64,000 nt of DNA from Ancylobacter novellus DSM 506 (GTDB taxonomy: Bacteria; Pseudomonadota; Alphaproteobacteria; Rhizobiales; Xanthobacteraceae). Position 1 is the first letter of the stretch. Each line of letters starts with the position of its first letter. Under the pieces are notes generated by a model. That model did not search any database and had not been told where the DNA came from. It worked only from the letters and a program-made list of their open reading frames with translations. Location: contig NC_014217.1 of assembly GCF_000092925.1 (NCBI RefSeq), forward strand, positions 868,001 to 932,000. Reading direction: 5' to 3'. Shown piece by piece: positions 1 through 9,867 of this stretch. Made by a program: the position numbers and the translations under genes.

Positions 1-1
1 C

Positions 2-709
2 GGCGCCCGCTGGTTCGACGAGAAGTGGCAGCCGCAGTTCAACACGCCGGAATGGAAGGCGACGCTGACCGATTACGTCGCTATCATGAAGGAAGCCGGC
101 CCGCCCGGCTCCTCCTCCAACGGCTTCAACGAGAACCTTGCCCTGTTCAATTCCGGCAAGTGCGCCATGTGGATCGACGCCACCGTGGCCGCCTCCTTCG
201 TCAGCAACCCGAAGGAATCCAAGGTCGCCGACAAGGTCGGCTTCGCGCTGGCGCCGAACAAGGGCCTCGGCAAGAACGCCAACTGGCTGTGGGCCTGGAA
301 CCTCGCCATTCCCGCGGGCTCCAAGAAGGTCGACGCGGCCAAGAAGTTCATCGCCTGGGCGACATCCAAGGGCTACACCGAGCTCGTAGCCTCGAAGGAG
401 GGCTGGGCCAACGTGCCGCCCGGCACGCGCACCTCTCTCTACCAGAACGAGGCCTACCTCTCCGCCGCGCCCTTCGCCAGGCTGACATTGGCTTCCATCG
501 ACTCGGCAGATCCGAACCATCCGACGGTGAAGCCGGTGCCCTATGTCGGCGTGCAATACGCCGCCATCCCCGAGTTCCAGGGCATCGGCACGCAGGTCGG
601 CCAGCAATTCTCCGCCGCGCTGTCGGGCGCCACCACGGTCGACGCGGCGCTCACCGCGGCGCAGGCCTCGACCGAGCGCGAGATGAGGCGCGCCGGCTAC
701 CTCAAATAG
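2..709 (+). CDS. smoE: Polyol/sugar ABC transporter substrate-binding protein, C-terminal part
   Basis: This gene is cut by the window edge, so only the C-terminal 235 or so residues are seen, in frame from base 2. It is the periplasmic receptor of an ABC importer. Visible family 1 binding-protein features are a segment typical of the hinge and closing lobe (ALAPNKGLGKNANWLWAWNL, then IPAGSKKVDAAKKFIAWAT). Two permeases, an ATPase and polyol enzymes follow in the order of the smoEFGK sorbitol/mannitol operon, which is why the name is proposed; the exact ligand is an inference. A stem-loop at 729-751 separates it from the permease gene. Other polyols such as ribitol or arabinitol are equally possible ligands. 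Confidence 0.8.
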   Translation, partial: GARWFDEKWQPQFNTPEWKATLTDYVAIMKEAGPPGSSSNGFNENLALFNSGKCAMWIDATVAASFVSNPKESKVADKVGFALAPNKGLGKNANWLWAWNLAIPAGSKKVDAAKKFIAWATSKGYTELVASKEGWANVPPGTRTSLYQNEAYLSAAPFARLTLASIDSADPNHPTVKPVPYVGVQYAAIPEFQGIGTQVGQQFSAALSGATTVDAALTAAQASTEREMRRAGYLK

Positions 710-728
710 CCGTACCCCAGGGGGAGCG

Positions 729-751
729 GCGGGGACGCGTGACCTCCCCGC
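729..751 (+). terminator. Stem-loop between binding-protein and permease genes
   Basis: A 7-bp perfect stem (GCGGGGA / TCCCCGC) with a 9-nt loop lies 20 nt after the stop codon of the binding-protein gene and about 140 nt before the permease. There is no T-run, so full termination is unlikely; a 3' mRNA-stabilising or attenuating hairpin is the better reading. Similar hairpins follow two other binding-protein genes in this window. Confidence 0.4.
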
Positions 752-893
752 ATTCCCGCCGCGAACGGGGCGCCCGCCAGTGCCCCGTCCTCAAAATCCT
801 CCGAGGGCACCTGCCGGCCGGAGGCGGACGATGCCCGCCGCATCCGCGCCTCCTGCCGGCTCCCTTTTGCCGATCGAACGCCGGGGACGACCC

Positions 894-1766
894 ATGGCAA
901 CCCAGCAGACACAGACGCTCGGCCGGCTGCTGCTCACCCCGGCCGTGGCGCTGCTCTTCGTGTGGATGATCATCCCGCTCGGGATGACGATCTACTTCTC
1001 GCTGCTCAGCTACAACTTGCTCAATCCGGGGATGGAGCGGTTCATCGGGCTGGAGAACTACGTCTACTTCCTCACCGATCCCGCCTTCCTCGCCTCGCTG
1101 CGCAACACGCTGGTGCTGGTCGGCTCGGTGCTCATCATCACCGTCGTCGTCGGCACGCTGGTGGCACTATTGCTGGATCAGGCCTTCGTCGGGCGCTCGA
1201 TCGTGCGGCTGATGGTGATCGCCCCGTTCTTCGTCATGCCCACCGTGAGCGCGCTGGTCTGGAAGAACCTGCTGATGCATCCGGTGTCGGGCATGTTCGC
1301 CTGGATCATGACCTCGGTCGGGCTGGAACCGATCGACTGGTTCGCGCAGTACCCGCTCTTCTCCATCGTCCTCATCGTCGCCTGGCAGTGGACGCCCTTC
1401 GCGGCGCTGATCCTGCTCACGGCGCTGCAATCGCTCGACGAGGAGCAGCGGGAGGCGGCGCTGATGGACGGCGCCGGCGCCTTCTCGACCTTCCTCTACA
1501 TCACCCTGCCGCACCTCGCCCGGCCCATCGCGGTGGTGATCCTGATCGAGACCATCTTCCTGCTCACCGTCTTCGCCGAGATCTATGTGACGACGGGCGG
1601 CGGGCCGGGCCTTCAGACCACCAACATCGCCTTCCTCATCTATTCGCAGGCGCTCATCCAATACGACGTCGGCGGCGCTTCGGCGGGCGGCCTTGTGGCG
1701 GTGGTCATCGCCAACATCCTGGCCATCTTCCTGATGCGCATCGTCGGCCGGAGCCTGGAGGTCTGA
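894..1766 (+). CDS. smoF: Polyol ABC transporter permease (SmoF-like)
   Basis: Inner-membrane permease of 290 residues, MalF/UgpA class, with about six hydrophobic segments. The EAA cytoplasmic loop that docks the ATPase is visible near residue 185 (EAALMDGAGAF..LPHL). The start at 894 (MATQQTQTL) is chosen because it is preceded by GGGGACGA and begins just before the first membrane segment; a longer reading from 780 would run back through the intergenic region without family support. It forms a two-permease pair with the next gene, two bases downstream. Confidence 0.9.
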   Translation: MATQQTQTLGRLLLTPAVALLFVWMIIPLGMTIYFSLLSYNLLNPGMERFIGLENYVYFLTDPAFLASLRNTLVLVGSVLIITVVVGTLVALLLDQAFVGRSIVRLMVIAPFFVMPTVSALVWKNLLMHPVSGMFAWIMTSVGLEPIDWFAQYPLFSIVLIVAWQWTPFAALILLTALQSLDEEQREAALMDGAGAFSTFLYITLPHLARPIAVVILIETIFLLTVFAEIYVTTGGGPGLQTTNIAFLIYSQALIQYDVGGASAGGLVAVVIANILAIFLMRIVGRSLEV

Positions 1767-1768
1767 TC

Positions 1769-2599
1769 ATGGCACGCCGCGATTCCGCCTCCCGCGTCTT
1801 CGTCTCCACGCTCGCCGCCTGGGCGGTGGGCTTCCTCATCTTCTTCCCCATCCTCTGGATGGTGCTGACCAGCTTCAAGACCGAGCTGGAGGCGTTCTCG
1901 ACGCCTCCCTCCTTCCTGTTCTTCCACTGGACGACGGAGAACTACGCCACCGTGCAGGAGCGCAGCGACTATGTCGCCCATGCGATGAACTCGCTGATCA
2001 TCGCCGGCGGCTCGACGCTGATCGCGCTGCTTATCGCCGTGCCGGCGGCGTGGTCGATGGCCTTCGCGCCGACCAAGCGCACCAAGGACGTGCTCCTGTG
2101 GATGCTCTCCACCAAGATGCTGCCGCCGGTCGGCGTGCTCGTGCCGATCTATCTGATCTTCCGCGACTTCGGCCTGCTCGACAGCCGCACGGGGCTCATC
2201 CTCGTGCTGTGCCTCGGCAACCTGCCGATCGTGGTGTGGATGCTGTTCACCTACTTCAAGGAGATCCCCAAGGACATCCTCGAGGCCGCCCGCATGGACG
2301 GCGCCACGGTGGGCAAGGAACTGATCTACGTGCTGACGCCCATGGCGGTGCCGGGCATTGCCTCGACGCTGCTGCTCAACTTCATCCTGGCCTGGAACGA
2401 AGCGTTCTGGACGCTGAACCTCACCACCTCTGAGGCGGCGCCGCTCACCGTCTTCATCGCCTCCTATTCCAGTCCCGAGGGGCTGTTCTGGGCCAAGCTC
2501 TCGGCCGCCTCCACCCTCGCCATCGCCCCCATTCTCGTGCTCGGCTGGTTCAGCCAGCGCCAGCTCGTCCGCGGCCTGACTTTCGGCGCGGTGAAGTAG
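1769..2599 (+). CDS. smoG: Polyol ABC transporter permease (SmoG-like)
   Basis: Second inner-membrane permease, 276 residues, MalG class. It has an N-terminal membrane segment (FLIFFPILWMVLTSFKTE), the MalG-type opening where a periplasmic loop follows, and the EAA loop EAARMDGATVGKELIYVLTP. It begins two bases after the previous stop, so the two are translationally coupled. The C-terminus (RQLVRGLTFGAVK) is the standard end of this family. Partner of the preceding permease and the ATPase that follows. Confidence 0.9.
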   Translation: MARRDSASRVFVSTLAAWAVGFLIFFPILWMVLTSFKTELEAFSTPPSFLFFHWTTENYATVQERSDYVAHAMNSLIIAGGSTLIALLIAVPAAWSMAFAPTKRTKDVLLWMLSTKMLPPVGVLVPIYLIFRDFGLLDSRTGLILVLCLGNLPIVVWMLFTYFKEIPKDILEAARMDGATVGKELIYVLTPMAVPGIASTLLLNFILAWNEAFWTLNLTTSEAAPLTVFIASYSSPEGLFWAKLSAASTLAIAPILVLGWFSQRQLVRGLTFGAVK

Positions 2600-2614
2600 A
2601 AACGAGGCAGACCC

Positions 2615-3619
<1,005 letters not shown>

Positions 3620-3647
3620 CCTTCCCGCTATTCAAGAGAGCAGAGCC

Positions 3648-4421
3648 ATGTACCTCGAAATGTTCAATCTCTCCGGCCGCACCGCCCTCGTCACCGGCGG
3701 CGGCCGCGCCATCGGCCTCGCCTGCGTCGAGGCGCTGGCGGAAGCCGGCGCCAAGGTGATCATCGCCGATGTCGACGCCGCAATCGCCGAGGAGGGCCGC
3801 GAGGCCATGCGCGCCAAGGGCTATGATCCCGAGGTCATGCTGCTCGACGTCACCGATACGGCGCAGGTCAACGACGTTGCCGACGAGGTCATCGCCCGCC
3901 ACGGCAAGATCGACATCCTCGTCAACAATGCCGGCATCGCGCGCTCGGAGACGCCGGCCGAGACGGTGACCGACGAGCACTGGCTGAACGTCATCGACGT
4001 CAACCTCAACGGCACCTTCTGGTGCTGCCGCGCCTTCGGCCGCCACATGCTGGAGGCGCGCTCCGGCTCCATCGTCAATATCGGCTCCATGTCCGGCTTC
4101 ATCGTCAACAAGCCGCAGGAGCAGTGCTACTACAACGCCTCCAAGGCCGGCGTGCACCACCTCACCAAGTCGCTGGCCGCCGAATGGGGCGCGCGCGGCG
4201 TGCGGGTCAACGCGGTGGCGCCGACCTACATCAACACGCCGCTCAACGCCTTCGTGAAGTCCAACCCCGCCATGTACGAGGCCTGGATCGGCGGCACGCC
4301 GATGGCCCGGCTCGGCGAGGTGCAGGAGATCGCCTCGGTCGTGCTGTTCCTCGCCTCCGACGCCGCGAGCCTGATGACCGGCTCCATTGTCCTTGCCGAT
4401 GGCGGCTATACCTGCTGGTAG
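3648..4421 (+). CDS. SDR-family polyol dehydrogenase (galactitol/xylitol/sorbitol type)
   Basis: Classical short-chain dehydrogenase of 257 residues. Cofactor motif TGGGRAIG at 16-23 with Asp41 after the second strand (IIADVD), which favours NAD(+); NNAG at 93-96; catalytic Ser149, Tyr162 and Lys166. The sequence resembles galactitol and related polyol dehydrogenases (SMSGFIVNKPQ and the C-terminal LADGGYTCW) more than SmoS sorbitol dehydrogenase. It probably oxidises the imported polyol to a ketose that the following kinases phosphorylate. Substrate unresolved: sorbitol, galactitol, ribitol and arabinitol all fit. Confidence 0.85.
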   Translation: MYLEMFNLSGRTALVTGGGRAIGLACVEALAEAGAKVIIADVDAAIAEEGREAMRAKGYDPEVMLLDVTDTAQVNDVADEVIARHGKIDILVNNAGIARSETPAETVTDEHWLNVIDVNLNGTFWCCRAFGRHMLEARSGSIVNIGSMSGFIVNKPQEQCYYNASKAGVHHLTKSLAAEWGARGVRVNAVAPTYINTPLNAFVKSNPAMYEAWIGGTPMARLGEVQEIASVVLFLASDAASLMTGSIVLADGGYTCW

Positions 4422-4458
4422 TTCGGGTGGGGCAGGGCAGCCACGGGCAGGCGTGACG

Positions 4459-6102
4459 ATGCAGCAGGCGTTTATCGGGGTGGATGTCGGCACGGCGAGC
4501 GCCCGTGCCGGCATATTCGACAAGGCTGGCCGTCTGCTGGCCACAGCGCGCCACCCGATCCGGGTGTGGCACGAGGCCGGCGACGTGGTGGAGCAGTCCT
4601 CCGCCGACATATGGGACGCCTGCGTCCACTCCGTCCGCGAGGCGATGAAGACCGCCGGCCTGCCGCCGGAGGCCATCGCCGGCCTCGGCTTCGACGCCAC
4701 CTGCTCGCTGGTGGTGCTGGACCCTCAAGGCCGCCCGCTCACCGTCTCGCCCTCGGGCGATGACGCACGCAACGTCATCGTCTGGATGGATCACCGCGCC
4801 ACCGGGCAGGCGCGGCGCATCAACGAGACGAAGGAAGACGTGCTGCGCTATGTCGGCGGCGTCATCTCGCCGGAGATGGAGACGCCGAAGCTGCTCTGGC
4901 TGAAGGAGAACCTGCCGGCGAGCTTCCATGGCGCCGGCTATTTCTTCGACCTCTCCGATTTCCTGTCCTTCCGCGCCACCGGCGCCACCGAGCGCTCGGT
5001 CTGCACCGTCACCTGCAAATGGACCTACCTCGCCCATGAGGGGCGCTGGAGCGACGACTATTTCCGCCGCATCGGCCTCGACGAGCTCGCCGGTGAGGGC
5101 CATGCCCGTATCGGCGAAACCATCGTCGAGCCCGGCACCGCGCTGGGGCAGGGGCTGACGGAAGTCGCGGCGCGCGAGCTTGGCCTGATGCCGGGAACCC
5201 CGGTCGGCGCCTCGCTCATCGACGCCCATGCCGGCGGCATCGGCACCATAGGCGGGCGCGGCGCGGGCGATGGCGCCGTCGATGTGCAGCGGCGCCTCGC
5301 CTACATCATGGGCACCTCCGCCTGCATCATGGCGACCACCGCCGAGCCGCGCTATCTGCCCGGCGTCTGGGGCCCCTATTTCTCCGCCATGGTGCCGGGC
5401 CTCTGGCTGAACGAGGGCGGCCAGTCCGCCGCCGGCGCCGGCATCGACCATCTGATGCGCGCCCATCCCGCCCGCGCCGAGGCCGAAGCCACGGCGAAGG
5501 AGGCCGGGCTCGGCCTGCTCGACTTCCTGGAGAAGCGCGCCGTCGCCCGGTTCGCGCAGCCGGCCGAGACCGCGCGCCTCGCCCACGATGTCCATGTGCT
5601 GCCGGAATTCCTCGGCAACCGCTCGCCCTATGCCGACCCGGATGCGCGGGCGGTGATCGCCGGGCTCGACCTCGACGACGGCATGGACAGCCTGGAGCGC
5701 CTCTTCGTCGCCAGCCTGTGCGGCCTTGCCTATGGGCTTGCCGACGTGGTCGACGTCATGCGCGCGCAGGGCATCGACTGCGAGATGATGGTGATGAGCG
5801 GCGGCGCCAGCCGCAGCGCGCTGGTGCGTCAGATCATGGCCGACACCACCGGCCTCGACGTGGCGCTGCCGGCTACCCCGGAGCCGGTCCTGCTGGGCGC
5901 GGCCATGCTCGGCGCGGTGGCGGCACGCGCCTACGGCTCGGTGCGCGAGGCGATGGGAGCGATGTCCACCATCGGCGCGCTGACCACGCCGTCCGGCCCG
6001 GCCATGGGCGCGTTCCACGCCGCCAAGCGCCGGGTCTACAAGCTGATGCAGACGCTCGACCGCGAAGGGCGGGCGCTGATGGCCGACGAACCGCGAGCCT
6101 GA
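4459..6102 (+). CDS. FGGY-family pentulose kinase (D-ribulokinase-like)
   Basis: FGGY sugar kinase of 547 residues with the N-terminal phosphate motif VDVGTASARAGIF and the segment GFDATCSLVVLD followed by VIVWMDHRA, typical of the eukaryotic/bacterial FGGY D-ribulokinase group (about 540 residues) rather than classic xylulokinase XylB. The C-terminal ATP domain shows MVMSGGASRSALVRQIMAD. It phosphorylates a ketopentose, most likely D-ribulose or D-xylulose, using ATP in the cytosol. ATG at 4459 is used; a GTG six bases upstream is possible. It starts 37 nt after the dehydrogenase and almost abuts the next kinase. Confidence 0.85.
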   Translation: MQQAFIGVDVGTASARAGIFDKAGRLLATARHPIRVWHEAGDVVEQSSADIWDACVHSVREAMKTAGLPPEAIAGLGFDATCSLVVLDPQGRPLTVSPSGDDARNVIVWMDHRATGQARRINETKEDVLRYVGGVISPEMETPKLLWLKENLPASFHGAGYFFDLSDFLSFRATGATERSVCTVTCKWTYLAHEGRWSDDYFRRIGLDELAGEGHARIGETIVEPGTALGQGLTEVAARELGLMPGTPVGASLIDAHAGGIGTIGGRGAGDGAVDVQRRLAYIMGTSACIMATTAEPRYLPGVWGPYFSAMVPGLWLNEGGQSAAGAGIDHLMRAHPARAEAEATAKEAGLGLLDFLEKRAVARFAQPAETARLAHDVHVLPEFLGNRSPYADPDARAVIAGLDLDDGMDSLERLFVASLCGLAYGLADVVDVMRAQGIDCEMMVMSGGASRSALVRQIMADTTGLDVALPATPEPVLLGAAMLGAVAARAYGSVREAMGAMSTIGALTTPSGPAMGAFHAAKRRVYKLMQTLDREGRALMADEPRA

Positions 6103-6105
6103 TCC

Positions 6106-7053
6106 ATGCTGCTGAGCTGCGGCGACGCCCTGATCGACTTCATGCCGGCAAGCACGGCCGACGGGCGCGACGGCTACGTCACCGCGGTCGGCGGCTCCTG
6201 CCTCAACGTCGCCGTCGCCATGGCCCGGCTCGATGCGCCTTCCGGGCTGGTGGGCGGCATCTCTACCGACATGTTCGGCGCCATGATCGCCGACCATGCG
6301 CAGCGCTCGAAGGTCGATCTCGCCCACGCCGACCGCAGCGAGCACGAGACCACGCTCGCCTTCGTCCGCTTCGTCGAGGGCGAGCCGCATTACGCCTTCT
6401 ACGACGACGGCACGGCGGCGCGGCGCTGGACCTATGAGCCCGGCAGCATCGATTTCTCGGCTGTCGAGGCGGTGCATGTCGGCTCGACCACGCTGATCAG
6501 CGATCCGACCTACAGCCAGACGCTGGCGCTGGTGGAGGATGCCCGCCGTACTGTCACCATCTCCTTCGATCCGAACTGCCGTCCCGCGCTGGTGCGCGAC
6601 CGGGCGGACTATGCCGCGCGCATGGAGGAATTCGCCCGGCGCGCCGACATCGTGCGGCTGTCGGATGTGGACTTCGCCTATCTCCATGGCGATGCGGACG
6701 AGGATGCGAAGGCGGCGGAGCTGCTCGCCGGCAATGCCTCCCTCGTCGTGCTGACGCGCGGGGCGGAGGGCGTCACCGCCTGGCACCGTGTGGCTGGAAA
6801 GATCGAGGTGCCCGCGCCTCAGATCACGCTCGCCGACACCATCGGGGCCGGCGACAGTTTCCAGGGCGCGCTGCTGGCGGCGCTGCGCGAAACCGGCACT
6901 ATCGGCCGGCCGAGGCTCGCCGCCATGAGCGCGGCGGCGCTGCGCGAGGTGCTGGGCTTCGCGGTGGCCTGCGCCGCGGTCACCTGTAGCCGCGTCGGCG
7001 CCGACCCGCCCTACCGGTCCGAGGTCGCGATCAGGCTGGGGCAGGGGGCCTGA
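6106..7053 (+). CDS. PfkB-family carbohydrate kinase (fructokinase type)
   Basis: Ribokinase-fold kinase of 315 residues. The N-terminal substrate motif GGSCLNVAVAMARL and the C-terminal PfkB signature DTIGAGDSFQGALLAAL, with the catalytic Asp in GAGDS, are intact. Its place behind a sorbitol/mannitol-type importer and a polyol dehydrogenase suggests phosphorylation of fructose to fructose 6-phosphate; other ketoses remain possible. It starts three bases after the FGGY kinase stop, so the two kinases are co-translated, giving the operon outlets for both pentuloses and hexuloses. Confidence 0.85.
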   Translation: MLLSCGDALIDFMPASTADGRDGYVTAVGGSCLNVAVAMARLDAPSGLVGGISTDMFGAMIADHAQRSKVDLAHADRSEHETTLAFVRFVEGEPHYAFYDDGTAARRWTYEPGSIDFSAVEAVHVGSTTLISDPTYSQTLALVEDARRTVTISFDPNCRPALVRDRADYAARMEEFARRADIVRLSDVDFAYLHGDADEDAKAAELLAGNASLVVLTRGAEGVTAWHRVAGKIEVPAPQITLADTIGAGDSFQGALLAALRETGTIGRPRLAAMSAAALREVLGFAVACAAVTCSRVGADPPYRSEVAIRLGQGA

Positions 7054-7116
7054 CCGGCTCGCCTCGCCGGCGGGCCGTGTTACTGTCTGGCTCGACGCAG
7101 CTTTGCGGGGAAGGAC

Positions 7117-8109
7117 ATGGACGCGGAAGACGAGGCCGCGCGCCTCTTCAATGCACCGAGCGCCCGCCGGCCGGTGCTGGAGCAGATCGTCACCGATGCA
7201 GTGGAGAGTTTCCTCTGGCGCTGCGACGACTATCCGTGGGAACGCAACGTCTGGAACGTCCACCCGGAATACGAGATCCATCTCATCCGCAACGCCTCGG
7301 GCATCGCCCTCGTCGGCGACCATATCGAGCCGTTCGAGCCCGGCTATCTCGCCATTGTCGGCTCCGGCCTGCCGCATGACTGGGTGACGGCGACGGCGCC
7401 GGGCGAGGTCATCCGCGGCCGCGACATCGTCCTGCAGTTCGATCATCAGCGGGTGCGCCACGCCGCGACATGCTTCCCCGAGCTCGCCGGCCTCGAATCC
7501 TTCCTCACGCTGGCGCTGCGCGGCCTCGCCTTCCACGGCGAGACCCGCCGGCAGGGCGCCGAGATCCTGGAAGCGATGCGCGAGGCCGGCGGCATCGAGC
7601 GCCTGACGCTGTTCCTGCGCCTGCTCGGCCTCATGGCTGCGCGGGGCGAATACAAGGTCCTCTCCTCCGCCGACTTCACGCCCGACACCGACCACGCCTC
7701 GCTCGGCTCGATCCATGTGGCGCTGACCTATATCCGCGAGAATTTCACCCGCGACGTGCACCTCAACGACGTCGCCGAATTGCTCGGCATGAGCGAGTGG
7801 ACCTTCTCGCGCTTCTTCAAGAAGAACGCCGGCAGCAGCTTCACCGACTATCTGCGTACGCTGCGCGTCGCCTATGCCTGCAAGCTCTTGGCCGACACCG
7901 ACATGCCGATCACCGACATCTGCTTCGAGATCGGCTACGCCAACGTCTCCAACTTCAACCGCAACTTCCTCAGCCAGCGCGGCACCACGCCGTCCTCCTA
8001 CCGCCGGCTGGCCCAGCAGCGCATGACGAAACGTAAGGATGTCGCGCCCGATACTCTTGTGCGCCACGGTACGATGAAGCCGCCGATTGCTGCGACGCAA
8101 CCTGCATGA
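7117..8109 (+). CDS. AraC-family transcriptional regulator
   Basis: Regulator of 330 residues. An N-terminal cupin-like sugar-sensing half (about 35-120, with HPEYEIHLI and a GxxLPHDW segment) precedes a C-terminal double helix-turn-helix from about residue 205. The second HTH shows the family signature ITDICFEIGYANVSNFNRNF followed by GTTPSSYR. A GGGGAAGGA ribosome site lies directly before the ATG. It is probably the sugar-responsive activator of the polyol operon it closes, and perhaps of the operon starting at 8307, but no operator could be assigned by eye. Confidence 0.88.
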   Translation: MDAEDEAARLFNAPSARRPVLEQIVTDAVESFLWRCDDYPWERNVWNVHPEYEIHLIRNASGIALVGDHIEPFEPGYLAIVGSGLPHDWVTATAPGEVIRGRDIVLQFDHQRVRHAATCFPELAGLESFLTLALRGLAFHGETRRQGAEILEAMREAGGIERLTLFLRLLGLMAARGEYKVLSSADFTPDTDHASLGSIHVALTYIRENFTRDVHLNDVAELLGMSEWTFSRFFKKNAGSSFTDYLRTLRVAYACKLLADTDMPITDICFEIGYANVSNFNRNFLSQRGTTPSSYRRLAQQRMTKRKDVAPDTLVRHGTMKPPIAATQPA

Positions 8110-8180
8110 AAGTACAGATTCGCTGCGTCACGAAGGCTAGACTCCGCACGCCCTGCGGACCGATGCTCTGAACATTCGAT

Positions 8181-8206
8181 AGGCCGCCTGAACTCTTGTG
8201 CGGCCT
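8181..8206 (+). terminator. Candidate hairpin downstream of araC-type gene
   Basis: A 7-bp stem AGGCCGC / GCGGCCT with a 12-nt loop lies 71 nt after the regulator stop and about 100 nt before the next operon. No T-run follows, so intrinsic termination is weakly supported. The surrounding 197 bases hold the leader of the next operon; no other element is evident. Confidence 0.3.
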
Positions 8207-8306
8207 CTCCGATGGCTCCGCGACCGCTTGAGAAAGGGCGCGGAAAGGTCGCGGCCAGGCGGCCGCATCAATCCGAGCCGACGCAGATCGGCCGTGGGAG
8301 GAAAGC

Positions 8307-9662
8307 ATGAACAAGCTTCTGCGCACTGTCAGTGCCGCGGCGCTCTATGCCGTTGCAACCTTCGCCCTGCCGATGCCGAGCGAGGCCGCCGAGTGGGATA
8401 TCGCCAAGGCGGCCGCGCCCTATAAGGGCACCGAGCTCAACGTCGTCTTCCTCGACCGTCCGGGCTACCGCGCCATCATCAAGCTGCTGCCGGAGTTCGA
8501 GAAGGCGACCGGCATCAAGGTCAATTACGAGATCGTCCCCTACGAGAACACCCGCGAGCGCGAGGTGCTGAACTTCAGCGGGCAGGGCGACCTCTCCATC
8601 GCGCTGGTCGACCTCGTCTGGATCGGCGAATTCGCCGAGAACGGCTGGATTCTGCCGGTCGACAAGTTCGCGAACGACGCCTCGATCACCGACCCGAACC
8701 TCAACCTGAAGGGCTTCTTCCCGCTGTTGCTCGACGCGTTCGGCACCTGGGGCGGCACGGTCTACGGCCTGCCCTTCGACAACTACTCGGGCCTGCTGTT
8801 CTACAACCAGTGCATGCTCAAGGACGCCGGCTTCGACAAGCCGCCGGCGACCTGGAAGGAACTGCTTGAGGTCTACGCGCCCAAGCTGACCGACAAGGAC
8901 AAGAAGCAGTACGCCTTCGCCCTGCAGTCGCTGCGCGGCGAGACCCAGTCGGCGGACAGCTTCATGCGCAGCCTCTGGCCGCATGGCGGCTCGCTGCTCG
9001 ACAAGGACTTCAAGTCGAACCTGCTGTCGAAGGAAAGCCAGGCCGGCCTGCAGTACCGCCAGAAGCTGATGGAATACATGCCGCCCGGCATCGTCAGCTG
9101 GGACCATGCGGAGGCGGTGAACGCGCTGGCGCAGGGCCAGGTGGCGATGATCACCGAGTGGTCGGCCTTCTATCCCACGCTGACCGACCCCAAGACCTCC
9201 AAGCTCGGCGATTGCCTCGCCGTGGCGCCGGAGCCCGCCGGCGAGGCCGGCCGCCTGCCCGCGCTCGGCGGCTTCTCGCTGGCGGTGGCGGCGCAGGCGC
9301 CGGAGGAGGAGCAGAAGGCCGCCTGGATCTTCATCCAGTGGGCGACCTCCGAGGCCATCGCCCGCGCCTATGTCGACGCCGGCGGCGTGTCCGGGCGCAT
9401 GAAGGTCTATGAGGACCCGCAGGTAAAGGCGACCTACAAGTTCGTCGAGCCGATGGTCGCCTCCTGGCAGAAGGGCGTGCCGGAATATCGCCCGCGCTTC
9501 CCGGCCTGGCCGGCCGTCTCCGAGGTCATCGCCGAGTTCGGCACCAAGATGATGCTCGGCGAGGTGACGGTGGAGGGCGGCTCCAAGGAGATCGGCAACC
9601 GCATGGAGGCCATCCTCAAGCAGGAAGGCTACTACGACGGCAAGAAGAAGCTGCTGCAGTAG
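8307..9662 (+). CDS. Sugar/polyol ABC transporter substrate-binding protein
   Basis: Periplasmic binding protein of 451 residues, family 1. Sec signal peptide at residues 1 to about 28 ([21 protein letters not shown]). Body motifs include [16 protein letters not shown] and [14 protein letters not shown] strong GGGAGGA ribosome site precedes the ATG. It heads an operon with two permeases, an ATPase, an SDR and an alcohol dehydrogenase that look like xylitol/L-xylulose enzymes, so a pentitol ligand is inferred. A perfect 12-bp stem-loop follows the stop codon. Confidence 0.9.
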   Translation: MNKLLRTVSAAALYAVATFALPMPSEAAEWDIAKAAAPYKGTELNVVFLDRPGYRAIIKLLPEFEKATGIKVNYEIVPYENTREREVLNFSGQGDLSIALVDLVWIGEFAENGWILPVDKFANDASITDPNLNLKGFFPLLLDAFGTWGGTVYGLPFDNYSGLLFYNQCMLKDAGFDKPPATWKELLEVYAPKLTDKDKKQYAFALQSLRGETQSADSFMRSLWPHGGSLLDKDFKSNLLSKESQAGLQYRQKLMEYMPPGIVSWDHAEAVNALAQGQVAMITEWSAFYPTLTDPKTSKLGDCLAVAPEPAGEAGRLPALGGFSLAVAAQAPEEEQKAAWIFIQWATSEAIARAYVDAGGVSGRMKVYEDPQVKATYKFVEPMVASWQKGVPEYRPRFPAWPAVSEVIAEFGTKMMLGEVTVEGGSKEIGNRMEAILKQEGYYDGKKKLLQ

Positions 9663-9680
9663 ACCCTTTCGTTCAACTTC

Positions 9681-9708
9681 CGACCCGGCCTGACTGCAGG
9701 CCGGGTCG
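9681..9708 (+). terminator. Perfect 12-bp stem-loop after binding-protein gene
   Basis: CGACCCGGCCTG and its exact reverse complement flank a 4-nt loop (ACTG), starting 18 nt after the binding-protein stop. No T-run follows, so it is better read as a 3' barrier against mRNA decay or a partial attenuator that raises receptor over permease expression. The palindromic repeat at 9733-9843 lies immediately downstream in the same gap. Confidence 0.6.
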
Positions 9709-9732
9709 CAGTCCCGGCGAAGAACCGGACAC

Positions 9733-9843
9733 CCTCATCCTGAGGTGCGAGCGCCAGCGAGCCTCGAAGGATGCTGGAGCAGCGCATGGCTCCTGGACGA
9801 GCATCCTTCGAGGCCCGGCGCCGCCGGGCACCTCAGGATGAGG
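9733..9843. repeat. Intergenic palindromic repeat, family A, copy 1
   Basis: An imperfect long palindrome of about 110 bases. The outer arms are CCTCATCCTGAGGTGC and GCACCTCAGGATGAGG; the inner arms carry GCCTCGAAGGATGCT and AGCATCCTTCGAGGC. Related copies are at 45437-45545 and 58057-58167. This copy sits inside an operon, between binding-protein and permease genes, and nearly reaches the permease start. Confidence 0.85.
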
Positions 9844-9867
9844 TCCCTCGAACCTGAACGCGAACAG

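Noticed and set aside
4243..8100. A 1285-residue open frame on the minus strand over the polyol cluster
   Set aside because: It is an antisense shadow in GC-rich DNA; composition is repetitive His/Arg/Gly/Ala-rich and real kinase and regulator genes occupy the other strand.
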